Assembly: GCA_907164885.2 (NCBI GenBank)
Contig: OU015492.1
Span: forward strand, 198,471,460-198,535,459
Reading direction: 5' to 3'
DNA length: 64,000 nucleotides
Source: Dolomedes plantarius
Taxonomy: Eukaryota; Arthropoda; Arachnida; Araneae; Dolomedidae
Shown in pieces: positions 33,501 to 44,866 of the stretch. The notes beneath the pieces were generated by a model, which did not search any database, was not told where the DNA came from, and saw only the letters and a program-made list of their open reading frames with translations. Both the position numbers and the translations under genes were made by a program. Each line of letters begins with the position of its first letter. Position 1 is the stretch's first letter.

Positions 33501-34437
33501 ATTATCTACCACGTTGATTCAATTTTTTTTTACAAATAGATCTATTAACTCCATTCTCGTTACAGTGAATACTTTACAAATGAAAAACAAATCTGTTAAT
33601 AAGAGTTTTAATATAAATTAATTCATCCAAACATTCATAAAATTATAATGGATATTAATTTCCGAAGTAAGGCGATTGAATTAGATTATAATAGCAAATA
33701 TTATACTGAAGAAGAAAATTAAAGCACACTCGTATTCTTTAAAATATAGTCATTAATTAAAACGCCTCTTGACGTAAAACAGAATATAAGCAGGTAAAAC
33801 TAAATTATGTAAATAATTATAAAATAAATTTACATCTTTAAAAATTAATTAAATATTTTTATTTTAAAGATTTTTTTAAGTTGAAAAATGATTGGATAAT
33901 ACTTGTTATTTCTCACTTATAAAGAAGAATCATTCTTGATATTATGAGAAACGTCCATATGCTGTCATCGATTCAAAATGCTGCAGACAATGACAGAAAT
34001 CTTTTTTTAAGTGTTGCATTGTATTCCTTTCTCAAAGTAGTGCAATATCACATTTATTAATATACCAGTCTACCATAATATGCATTTTAAATATAAAAAA
34101 TTATTTTAGAATTACTATTTTTCCTTTTCAGAATTAACAAGGTGAACTGATTTCAGACACATGAAATATCTAAATTATTAAACTTATGTAAGAACTTGAA
34201 AATCCATATACAATTTGTGAAAAATTAAAATTTCATGACATTTCAAAATTTGTTAAACTACTGCAAAGTAGTTTAACAAATCCTTTAGTCAAGCAAAGTC
34301 CTTTAGTTTATAATGAACATAGGAAAAAGCAGATTTTTTTTCAAATATTAAGTGATCTTCTTGAGATCATGTAAACTTAATTTGTCACAAATCATCAAAT
34401 GACAAATGACAAATTTGTTAATTTAAAATATGTAAGA

Positions 34438-34480
<43 letters not shown>

Positions 34481-36009
34481 AAACACTTGTAAGAACATGA
34501 CCTACAGGAATATGATGTATTAAAATATTAATTCCAACTTTTAAAACACTTTTTCAAAGACATCACGAATAAATTATTCATATTTTTATTCCACACACGA
34601 TATATATCACTTCTGCATAATTTAAAATTCAAAAGGCTATATGTTCTTTAGATAAATTCATAAATCTTCAGCTGCAATTACTTATATAATATGAAGGTCA
34701 TAAAATTTTCAATGAAATTTATGATTCCTTTGAAAAGCATTTGCTCCTCCTATTAACTAATTTTCGGAAACGTAAAGGATACAAATTCATAAAGAAAGAT
34801 AAATATGGCTACATTCTTTAATTTTATTAAATATTGGGTGGGCTACTTGGAGCACAGACATTTCCAGGGAGAATGGAACAAAAGGAAAAAGAGGAAATCC
34901 GGTAATTCAAACCTTTTTTAGCAAAGTAAGAAAACTAAGAAGTAAAAAATTCAATTATTATGATGATATACCCATTGATTTCTATTTGTCTGCATGTTTT
35001 TTGTTGCTGTTTAATAGAATAATTACTTCGTTCTAAAGAACCTTTGGTTCATTATAAAAAGGCTTCTATTGTTGTCTTTTCTTTGTTGCTTTTGATGCCG
35101 ACAATTAACACCTCGACGTACAAAGATATCTGGGATTTGTCAGCTGTTTAATATGTCATTGTAATCATTGACGTCTTTGAGACGTCAAGAATTTCACTCT
35201 TAATTAACTCGCTTTTATTGATCCTGTGAATAGTGTTCAGAAATGTAAATTTTCTGGTTTTTGAAAACCTTACTTAACTATTTGAATGAGATTAATTTAG
35301 TATTTTTTTGAACGCATTGAGTTTAGTTTTATTTGAATGTCAAAGGGTATGATTGCAAATAATAAAGTAATATAAACCATAAAATCTCGACCATTTGAAA
35401 AATTTCAAATTAACATTGGCAAAAATCTTCCAGTAAAACTGGTAAAGTTGTCAATGAGGCAGATTGGTAGCAATAGCATCATTTGTTCTTCTATGTTATC
35501 TTTCGTGGAATATAATTTTAGAGATGGAGAGTTTTATATTAGAATTACATAAGTGGGCATGCATTTCAGAAGATTTTGTTTTTCAGTTCATCAAAATAAT
35601 ATTCCAGAAAACAATTTTGTAAATATATGGGGTATATATCCAAAAGTCAAAATCCACATTAAATACAATGCTAATATTGGTTGCACTTTCTAAATATGAG
35701 TATATTTCAAAATATTACCAGAAATTGCACAAGCCAATAGTGGTTTTGGTTCCGGGGCATTTGGAGTTGATTTCATATGAATGTCATGCCCTTAAATAAA
35801 ATATAGCATTAGTTTTTGCTTAGGAGCTTATATTTCTAAGATATAACATTTTAGTGAAATGTGCGTTACACTATTTTAAGTTAAATCCCTGGATCAAATA
35901 TTAAAAAACTAAACACGGTATTTTTTAATATTAATATTTTTTTAAATGTTAAAGGAACATTAAAATCTTAGAGAATATTGCAGTAGTACTTATATAATTT
36001 CAAAGAGCA
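33501..36009. other. Long AT-rich stretch, no gene seen
   Basis: No coding signal is supported. It contains a perfect 15-bp hairpin at 34,248-34,281 and a (TA)n tract at 34,442-34,477. Confidence 0.5.
34442..34477. repeat. (TA)n microsatellite
   Basis: About 18 TA units. Confidence 0.95.
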
Positions 36010-37562
36010 AGAAAGAGGAAAAAGTCGTTGATCAAACCAACTATTCACTGAACACTTCGGAGAATTCTTTTCCGTGACGTTCTTGAGTGTATTCTGGAAC
36101 AGTCCCTTTTTGAACTCCAGCAGTAATCTTCCATCATGTGCGTATCCCATCTTCCTTGGTAGCGATCCTCCATAATTTTAATATCCTGGTGAAATCTATC
36201 ACCTTGTTCCTCACTGGTGTCTCCTAAATTTTCAGGGAATTGGTCTCAGTGGCTGTGTAAATAGTGCACCTTAATGCTCATGGTACACCCAAGGGATCTA
36301 AAACTGTTTAGAAGTTCAACATAGTTTTCAGCTTTGCATTTGCCCATGAAATTTCCGACAACTGCAACAAATGAAGTCCAGGCTTTTCGCTGCCTCATAC
36401 ATGGAATTTACGAAGGCAGGATCCTTAATGAGTTGTTGTCAGACTCTCGTCTCTCATTCTTAAGTGGAATTGATGAACGTGAGTAATAGCGTCTTCAATG
36501 AGCCCAAAAGAAACGAAAACAGGTGTATAACGATATACACCTTTGGAGAGGTGCGACAATAGGTAAAATACGCGAATCATTTAGAATGATTTGTGAAACG
36601 GATTAGCGGCGCGCTTTTCCCTTGGAAAAGTCGGCAGGAAAGAAAATTCATCATAGGTGGTCTGAGATGGTTCGAGAAAAGCGCTGAGAAGAATGCATAA
36701 ATAAAGACGGTGTTGCGAATGGAGAGGAGAATAGACTTGGACTGTTGAAGGGTCGACACGTGTACGGAGAGAGGGGGATCTCGTTTGGACTTTGAATAAT
36801 GAGCCCTGCTCTCATGAGTGTATTAACGTTAGTAGGAACGAACCTTTGTAAATGATTTATTTAACCAAGATTTTAATGTGTCAATAAACCAGATGTAAAT
36901 AAGAGTTAGTGCTAGAGTTATGATTACTTCTACAAGATAATGATTTGTCGGATCTCGACCATAAAGGTTAACAGTTGTCTTATTTGTGGTCCGTAAAATA
37001 TTCCTGCTTTATTTTTTTCCCTACTCAACTTAGGCATTCCCCCCCCCCTGTATATGCAAAACGTGATCCGTTCTTATCAAAAGCCTTTACAAACTGCTTC
37101 ATTAGGCCCCAGCTTGATAGACAGTGGAGGAAAGATGATTTTCCCTCGTCCAACTAAGGGGTCGTTAATGACATTCTTTTCCCCAACGTCCATGTTTTCT
37201 CTCTTAGGCCACTCTTTTCTAACCCAGTGGTGTGTTTTGTCTCTGCTATCCCAGAGACACATGATGCAAGGATATTTGGTGTAGCCAATTTGCTGTCCAA
37301 GGAGAAAGTTTACCATTTTTAAGTCTAAACAAATCACCCATTGATGTCCATGATATTTTATCTTCTCCAAGATCAAAGCTATGGTGCCATATTCTTCTTT
37401 CGTGTTCGTTGAGTGAGCAATTGATATTGAACCATATTTGTTCCCATTTTGTAGAAGGACACATTTCAAACTTCGCTTTGAGCTGTCAATGAAAAGGCGC
37501 CGATCTGGAAAGTAGTCAGGGAGACCCATTTTTCCAAGGAGTGCAGTTTCCCAGGAGGACAA
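36010..37562 (-). pseudogene. Decayed conserved repeat-borne protein, split
   Basis: From 37,562 to about 36,970 the minus strand reads LPDYFPDRRLFIDSSKRSLK, then IAHSTNTKEEYGTIALILEK, WVICLDLKMVNFLLGQQIGY, TKYPCIMCLWDSRDKTHHW and, after a frameshift, KAGIFYGPQIRQLLTF. After an interruption it resumes at about 36,440: KAWTSFVAVVGNFMGKCKAE, then SIKVHYLHSH, PENLGDTSEEQGDRFHQDIK and RYQGRWDTHMMEDYCWSSKR. From memory, all these blocks belong in this order to one uncharacterised protein found in many copies in arthropod genomes; the paired Cys in CIMCLW may bind metal. Function and mobility are unknown to me. Frameshifts and stops make this copy dead. Confidence 0.7.
36524..36973 (+). mobile_element. 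Insertion in the repeat protein, possible solo LTR
   Basis: This block separates the two coding parts of the protein. In plus orientation it begins TGTATAACGATATACACC and ends GGTTAACA, with a TATA-like GCATAAATAAAG near 36,694 and AATAAA near 36,886. Those are LTR-like features. No target duplication is evident and no partner LTR is present, so the call is tentative. Confidence 0.35.
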
Positions 37563-37618
37563 ATTCCCCGTACTTGAATGTATTGAATAGAAAAAATATT
37601 GATAGAAAAGGGGATGTA

Positions 37619-38074
37619 CAGTAAAAATCTCGTTTATCCGGCTCTCGTTGATCCGGATCTCTTGATAATCTGGACATTATTTTTATTCAATGTTCACATT
37701 AGATAATAATATTTAAGTATGATATCAAGAACGTAACTGCAAGTACGCCAAATAGTATTAGCTTTTTAGTTTGATTCAATGTACAGTTCCTGCCTGGATT
37801 GTACAATAAATTATAGTAATAAAATGCCTTTTGTTGAGATTAAGAAAGCTTTAACTAGAGTTCTAATTTTTTGTTAAGAAATGATGTAAAAAGTTATTTG
37901 TATAATTTTTAATATATTTTAAACAATACTATCCAATTTTATTACAAAACAAAGTAAGTCTTCTTACTTAAGGATTTTGTATAGAGTATTACTCATATTA
38001 CTCGGATTATCCTGATTTTCAATTGTCCGGATTGCCTATGGCCCCAGTTAGTCCGGTTAAACGAGGTTTTACTG
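37619..38074. mobile_element. pogo/Tigger-type MITE
   Basis: The left end CAGTAAAAATCTCGTTTATC and the reverse-complemented right end CAGTAAAACCTCGTTTAACC are TIRs next to TA on both sides. CTCGTTTATCCGG is characteristic of pogo/Tigger ends. TCCGGAT motifs recur inside. At 456 bp without coding sequence it is non-autonomous. Confidence 0.8.
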
Positions 38075-38462
38075 TATCTAAAAACGTAGATCTGTTAGAG
38101 AAAAACAGATTTCATATTTATATTCAGCGCTCCAAATATAGCTAAAACCATTTCTAAATTACTAGGCACCAATATTTTTTTTTGTAGGCCTGTGATTATC
38201 AGTCATTTTACTTGAATTTTAGGAGTATACTTAAAAACTGTGCTATAGATTCAAACTTTCAGGCTCATTATTGGAGTTATTGAACCTGAAGAAACGCTTT
38301 CGCATTTGAACAATTTTCATAGATAAAGCTCAAAATATCTTACAATTATCAGTATGGAAATATTACTGCACAGTTCTTCATAAACAGTAGTTTTTCAAGG
38401 TACTAACTATCCTATTAGAAAGAAGAAAAAATGCTTCCATTGTCTTGTAACTTCCTAGCTCA
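38075..38462. other. No gene seen
   Basis: AT-rich spacer. Confidence 0.5.
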
Positions 38463-39036
38463 CTCTTTATTTAAACATATCTTACCTGAAAATTAAAAAT
38501 AATGAATTACATAGTAATTTATTGAAATTAATGTCAGATATTTGCATACTTTATGTCTGTTTTTAAAGTCTCACTATAATTTATCTCGGATAGTTGAAAT
38601 TTAAATATTAGTTCTGGAAATACCTGGAAACTAATTATCTTTAAACCGACAATAACCTAAATTTAACTTTCCCAGCTGATAGGAAATCGAAATTATATTT
38701 TACCCATATGATTGCATACAAGATTAGATACATTCCCTTGAAAAAAAATCTCTTTATTTAAACATATCTTACCTGAAAATTAAAAATAATGAATTACATA
38801 GTTATTTATTGAAATTAAAGTCAGATATTTGCATACTTTATGTCTGTTTTTAAAGTCTCACTATAATTTATCTCGGATAGTTGAAATTTAAATATTAATC
38901 CTGGAAATACCTGGAAACTAATTATCTTTAAACCGACAGTAACCTAAATTTAACTTTCCCAGCTGATAGGAAATCGAAATTATATTTTACCCATATGATT
39001 GCATACAAGATTAGATACATTCCCTTGAAAAAAAAA
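38463..39036. repeat. 287-bp tandem duplication
   Basis: Copies at 38,463-38,749 and 38,750-39,036 are nearly identical, from CTCTTTATTTAAACATATCT to ACATTCCCTTGAAAAAAAA. Differences are few, for example ATTAATGTC versus ATTAAAGTC and TTAGTTCTGG versus TTAATCCTGG. There is no coding potential, so this is a recent duplication of non-coding DNA. Confidence 0.95.
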
Positions 39037-40608
39037 TTTAGTTTTCTTTAAACTTTGTTATTCAATCAAAGTGATTAAACGCTGAAATATACAGCTCTCA
39101 TAATTACATGTGTGGTGTTTAAAGTATTGGAATTTCTTTTTCTGTATGCATTAAAATAGGGAATATTTAACACGATCTGTGTTAAACTATTTTTCTTTCT
39201 TTATTAATGAAGTAAATAATTACTATCTACAGATATTTGCATAATCTCATTAAAGCGGTGCAATTATTTTCCCATTTAAAATTTATTTCACTGATATGTG
39301 TTTCTATGAAGACAGCGATTCATTAATAAATGTAATATATTGGATATTAATAAAGAACTAATTTTCTTGCTAAGGAGGTTTCATTAATCTTTTCGTTTTC
39401 TCGACAAAGGAGGTTCGCATTAGTTAAGTAATATAAGAACTGTGCTCTTATAATGAAGTTATATTTCTTTGAACCTGTTTCAGTAATCTATTAGATAATA
39501 ATTACAAGATAAAAAGAACTTTTTATATACCACTAATAAAATTTTCTATTGAATCATATAAACTTGACAATTCTCTCTTAATTGCACAAACCTTCACTTA
39601 ATTATTCTTTTTCACTTTCTTTTATTTAATTTTAATCACTTTTTAGTCGTTTCCACTATCCACAGACTTTATAAACTTTTTTATATTTTTTTTAAAATTT
39701 TTCTCACAATATTTTGTAAACAAACTAAATTCACGTGTATTCTGTTTTCAAAATCATCAAACGCCGTTAAGCAAAAGTGCTTTTGCTTAACGGCGTTCTG
39801 AGCCGTTTTCTGCGCTCAGAACCGTGTTCTGAGCTATTCTAAATGTTTCAAATGTCTAGCTAATCGAGAAGTTAGTTAAAAATCGATTGCAAGATTTGTA
39901 CTGGACAAACACACACACACACAAACAAGCAAACAAGAAAGCGAGTTAATAAAAACATGGTAAAAATGAACCCTGGACTTCACATAAAGAGCCGTTTAAA
40001 ATAATAGCAATTGAATAGCAACAAGTGAACTATGAAATAATTACTGAATAAAAAATTATGTATATACAAATAATTTTTTTATTGTGTGAATAATGGATTA
40101 ATTTTTATATGCTCATCGTATATATTTGTTCAATAACGGAGGAAAAAATGTTTGTTACAATAAACAGGCAAAAAAGGGAATTTTGAGCACTTTTTCATGT
40201 TCACAAACAGTTAGTCCCGTCGTAATTGAACACTATGAAATAAGTATCTTAGCTTTCAACTAAATGTACAAATAACTGTATATCACATTTGAATAATATT
40301 CCCGTGTTATCTTTCATAAAAGCTTAAACATAAATAAAATATCTGATTCTCAATGGATGTACAACTGTAGTCTGTTATATTTTGAAAGGAGAGGTAATTT
40401 TTTATACCACTGTTTGTGGCATTTCACAATTTTCTGCAATTTTATACATATGATTTTAATGGAATCGCCGTTAATAAATCAATATAATCTAATCAAAACA
40501 ATTTATCTACAATTCCAACGGCAAATTTGAAACAAAAAGTAAAACAGTTTTATGTTTACTAACAACAGCAATACATTTTAGAGAAATAGTTTTCCCATAT
40601 TACACCTA
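39037..40608. other. AT-rich, no gene seen
   Basis: A near-palindrome and two further GTTCTGAGC-based arms occupy 39,760-39,834. A short (CA)n lies at about 39,909-39,921. Nothing else is recognised. Confidence 0.5.
39760..39834. other. Tight palindrome plus second hairpin
   Basis: AACGCCGTTAAGCAAAAG at 39,760-39,777 is followed after 2 nt by its perfect reverse complement (39,780-39,797). Overlapping that arm, GTTCTGAGC (39,795-39,803) pairs with GCTCAGAAC (39,814-39,822), and GTTCTGAGC occurs again at 39,826-39,834. Confidence 0.9.
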
Positions 40609-40984
40609 GTAGGGGAGCATATGTCGAAAAAATGAGCTCCGTGGCGGTATTATTGATGGGAACATTGGTGGATATTTTTTTCATCAGAAACTACCTGTAG
40701 ATGAATAATTTCCATGGTGTCACTCTTTGGTGTGTGGCGTATAGTAGTAATGACGTCATCAAGATGGCCGCCATGGAATTAAAAAAAATCCACTTTATTT
40801 CGGTTATTTATCGGCCGATTTTCTTTTGTAATACCTCATATTGTAGATAAATAAAATGTCTAGATGACAGATGCAGAATCAGGGACGACGGAGTCATCAC
40901 AGAGCACAAAAGGGAGAGAGCGCGTCCTGTGAAGAAGATGGTTGGCTCGCGGTTGGGACCTGTGTGTGATTCTTAGAAAAGAGA

Positions 40985-41468
40985 GGAAGATCCCCCAAAA
41001 TGTGCGAATATAAATGTGCCAATAGCACGTAATAAGGCCATACATATGTGTAACTCTCCAGGTCGTAGCACAAAGCGATCTCGAAGATTCTGTTGAGCCA
41101 TGATAAATTGCTGTACAGGACGGTAAAGACCCAAATCTAATGGAACAACACAATTTTAATCTACTCCACACACATATATAGTCAATTTTTCAAAGTTCGT
41201 CTAGAAAGTCAATTGTATGGAACGATCTGTTGGAGTAGCTGGTATGACTGGTAGAGCACATATGTGAGTGATTGGTTTTTGGTATTTTAACAGCTTTGCA
41301 TTAAAGACAGTCCAAGTTGGATCAGATGCTGGATTATAACTACTTTCACGATTAGAACTTGAAGGTCGATTTCCGGAACTATCGGATATTTCTTCTGTAT
41401 CACGTATTATTTTGTTTTTGCACAGACACCACGCTAAATCTTCTACATTATGTAGTTTTAAACGCTGA

Positions 41469-41522
<54 letters not shown>

Positions 41523-41775
41523 TTTCTTAAAAGTAAAACTGTTAGGCTTTAAGAGTTTTGGCCCATTGTAGTGAATAAAGTCTGTCGTGTATCTGGATCG
41601 TTTCTGTAGCGAACGATTGGGTACCTGTGTTTTAGCATCAGACAGGGTTATAGATTGCAATTCACCTTCGTTATATTCTTGATAAGAAGTCATCACAGTT
41701 GCGTGAAGGGTTCCTCGTCCATCAGGTGTGTCTCCAAGGAACTCTAAATTATCTGCTGTGCAAAAGATAAATCCC
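40985..41775 (-). pseudogene. Long-TIR element gene, conserved C-terminal blocks
   Basis: Two blocks are readable. Near 41,690-41,760: TADNLEFLGDTPDGRGTLHA, then TVMTSYQEYNEGELQSITLS and, up to the inserted (TA)n, YNGPKLLKPNSFTFKKSD. Near 41,000-41,160: VVPLDLGLYRPVQQFIMAQQ, then RFVLRPGELHICMALLRAIG. From memory 'ADN..F..DTPDG..T.H.T' and 'VLRPGELH..MA.LR.IG' belong to one uncharacterised repeated protein of arthropods and other animals. Sequence after LLRAIG diverges and runs into the left TIR, so the C-terminus is missing. Confidence 0.6.
41472..41518. repeat. (TA)n inside the long-TIR element
   Basis: About 23 TA units interrupt the gene reading. Confidence 0.95.
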
Positions 41776-42076
41776 TTTCACAATAACGGGTGGGACATAC
41801 AATCCGTCATTGTCTTCCATATGGTTCAGAACTTCACTGGCTATAGCAGTCTCAAGGCAGTAAACTTTATTATAATCAATCGAGTAATCCGAACCATGCA
41901 TGAGCTGAACCAAGAATTTTCTGCGAGTTTTACTATTATCGTTAGGCCAACAGCAACTTGCAGAGGAAGGTCCCGTGAGTGTCTGTGTTTAACTAACGCC
42001 GTGCTACTATAAACGGTTTGTCTTTCAGTTTGGCACTCATACATAAGAGTTTGTGATAATGCAGCACCCCTTTGGT

Positions 42077-42616
42077 TCAAATGTTTGTTATCAATCTGCA
42101 AACTTTCCTTTTTTTTTGTTGTTCCCTCCAATATACCATTTGAAAAAGTATAGAAATTCTTTCGGTATGATACTTATGATTTTTTTTCTTCGTTATGGAA
42201 CTTGTAAACTTCCATTTCTCCTCTGTCAGTATGGTTTTACGTAATAATTTAGCTGCTTGATACAGAACTTCCATACTCGCATTCATATCAGAATTGGATT
42301 CCACCCGCGACAACAAAACATCATTGACAAATTTCAAAGAAATACGCTGTGATTGATTTTTGGAGATAGGGTCGTTAAATACTACATTCATGTAAAATAA
42401 TTCATGCTCAATAAGTATTTTAAGAGATTTTCTTGACAACATGTCTTGCCGTTTAACACCATTCCAGTGACAGATATCTCTATAGTGTCTCTCAGGATCT
42501 GCCATCGTGACAACATTACCTTCCAAAAGAGAATCTAGCAAACGATCTATGGATTCTACTTGACTAATACATTCTGGCAAGTTAGGTGTTGTTTCAACTT
42601 CATCAGTACTTCTCAA
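42077..42616 (-). pseudogene. Long-TIR element gene, middle part
   Basis: Open for about 180 codons: CISQVESIDRLLDSLLEGNV, HWNGVKRQDMLSRKSLKILI, LFYMNVVFNDPISKNQSQRI and ASMEVLYQAAKLLRKTILTE. It is mostly helical in character and has no motif I can name. It lies between the Cys/His block and the conserved downstream blocks on the same strand, as expected for one protein. The end of the frame is a lesion, not a true terminus. Confidence 0.5.
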
Positions 42617-42735
42617 TGACGTTTTTTGTGCATCATTCTTTGTGGTATGCTACATCATATGCATGTACATCTTCTGGATTAATGAATCCACTCAGTTTTA
42701 ACTTCCAATTGCTATTTTCACTTCGTTAGACAGCA

Positions 42736-43188
42736 TCAGATCCTCTGACCTACCTTTTTGATGGAAGCGGCATATAATGGATGTCTCCTAGCTTCAAGTC
42801 TATCGAAAAAGAAGCAGGCATTTTTATGTAGTTTCGTGCCAATATTTTGGCCTCTTGTACACGGGTGGACCTTATTGCACACCGAGCCTGGGGAAGCTAT
42901 TTCAATTTCCGCTTGTTGCTTTTTATACCTGGCCTGTAGTCTATCAATGTTACCTTTGTGCGTGCATTTCTTGTGACAAGTTAAATGCCACCGGGCATTT
43001 AGCTGGGTTATTCTTTCCACTGTAAATTTTCGAGCGTATTCTTTGAGGTGTTGATAATCACTGTCTTTACACTTGTTTCGAACTCTCACTACATCAAACA
43101 GTTTGTGCTGAGTACTTGAGGTTTTAACCAAATCCTCATTCAATTTATGTTGGCACAATATACACAATTCAAAGTCTATGTCCTTCAC
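42736..43188 (-). pseudogene. Long-TIR element gene, Cys/His N-terminal domain
   Basis: This is the first readable exon-like block: an upstream basic run FDRPSKRKR, then FELCILCQHKLNED with a CxxC pair, VRVRNKCKDSDYQHLKEYAR, NARWHLTCHKKCTHKGNIDR and LQARYKKQQAEIE. The two Cys pairs and His/Cys of WHLTCHKKC could form a zinc-binding module for DNA binding, which is inference. The frame ends at 42,736 and the reading continues in another frame downstream, so the gene is broken here. The start lies upstream of 43,188, not at the first Met of this frame. Confidence 0.55.
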
Positions 43189-43589
43189 TCGCTTTCGCTT
43201 AGACGGTCGGTCGAATTTAATTACACCATGTATATTTTAAGTTAAAATTTACCACTTGAAACCAAAAAAAATATAGGCAATCTTGAACCGAACACGAGTT
43301 GTACTGTCTTTCGTTCAACAACAACTGTTGTAAATGCACTCATGTATTATGTGTAGATCACAATTCATGCATTTATAACTCATGCCTTTATAACTTTATA
43401 TTGGTGAAATTTTTATATGTTTTCTTATTTTTGTATATCTCACCTGCCATTTTGTGAAGTATATAAATCATTAATTGTCCTTTTTGCAAACAAAATCATC
43501 ATGTAATTTTGCTATACTGTGTAACATTTTTGAATAACATGCTGTTGCATTTTTCTATGATTCATTAAGTTTTTTTTAATGCTCTAGGG

Positions 43590-43912
43590 CAGGGGTGGGC
43601 AGACTTTTCCAAGGTACGGCCTACTTCTAATTTTGTCAAGGTGTTGCAGTCCACCCAGTGACGTAGGTGTGGTGAGCTAAAAAAAAGGTCTACAATATTT
43701 ATTATAACTTAATAATAAATGCGGAATATGTACCTACATAACTACAAGAAAAAAAACTTACTCTTTTAAAACCGCGTTTAAAGCAAATCGCATTGGTGTT
43801 CCAAAAATATGTTTCTTTTAGTATGCGCGTCTTAGGTCTTAGAAAAGGCGGTCACCCCAAAATGCCTTGGTGGTACACCGGTCGGTCGCGATCAACTAAA
43901 TGCCCACCCCTG
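43590..43912. mobile_element. hAT-type MITE nested in the long-TIR element
   Basis: The ends CAGGGGTGGGCAGACTTTTC and (reverse complement) CAGGGGTGGGCATTTAGTTG are classic hAT TIRs. The 8-bp flanks CTCTAGGG and CAATAGCG match at 5 of 8 positions, a decayed target duplication. The length is 323 bp with no ORF. Confidence 0.8.
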
Positions 43913-44866
43913 CAATAGCGTATGTACTCATCTTAACATGTGTATCCCAATGTAATTTTTGCACTTGTTTTTTTAAGTTTGAAAGCACATTTACTTTTTA
44001 CTTTTTGTGCTAGGCATGGTACAGTGTTATACACTGTTTTGAGGGTTATGTTTTTCATGCAGACGTGTCTTGTAAACTTCCTTATATAGTAATGATCTTA
44101 TTTTACTATGCAACCATGCTCTTTGTCACAAGGTTGACTCTTATAGTGCATTCATTTATGTATGACACCACTTTAAGTTGTTTTGTAATTATTTTGTTAT
44201 CATTTTTCCATGTGTTTTGAATGCAGTTTCTATGTATAATTTACAGGGATGTTTTTTTCTTTGTTTTTTCAATGGCTGGCCAGCCGACATGAAGTGTTTT
44301 GTCTTTATGCATAAAGTTAATTTAATTACAAGCACAAAAGCTTTTTGTCCTTCATGGAGGGTCTCCAATGTAACTTTGACCTAGCATAACACAGGTTCCA
44401 ACCGCGAGCCAACCATCTTCTTCAGAGGACGCGCTTTCTCCCTTTTGTTCTCTATGACGACTCCGTCTCCCCTGATTCTGCATCTGTCATCTAGACATTT
44501 TATTTATCTTCAATATGAGGTATTACAAAAGAAAATCGGCCGATAAATAACCGAAATAAAGTGGATTTTTTAAATTCCATGGCGGCCATATTGATGACGT
44601 CATTACTGCTATACGCCACACACCAAAGACTGACACCATGTAAATTATTCATCTACAGGTAGTTTCTGATGAAAAAAATATCCACCCATGTTCCCATCAT
44701 TAATACCGCCACGGGACTACATATGCTCCCCTACTAACCTTGCAAATGGCGAATTTTCTAAACTTTTGACGTAACAGCTGCACATTTGTGAAGCAATGGT
44801 TTGCTCACAAGACAACTTGCATAGGTCGATAAATCTGGTCAATGTACCTGTTGTGTCAATTATTAT

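Larger units (their letters stand above)
40609..44734 (-). mobile_element. 4.1-kb long-TIR element with uncharacterised gene
   Basis: TIRs of about 350 bp (40,609-40,962 and 44,390-44,734) match closely in inverse orientation: GTAGGGGAGCATATGT at each tip, then GACGTCAT, ATGGCGGCCAT, AATCGGCCGATAAATAACCG and GAAGAAGATGGTTGGCTCGC (left copy, inverse on the right). TA flanks both tips. Between them a minus-strand gene is readable in pieces from about 43,250 to 41,000. A hAT MITE (43,590-43,912) and a (TA)n tract (41,472-41,518) are later insertions. I cannot place the gene in a standard DNA-transposon superfamily, but clean TIRs with TA flanks argue for a cut-and-paste element. Confidence 0.8.
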
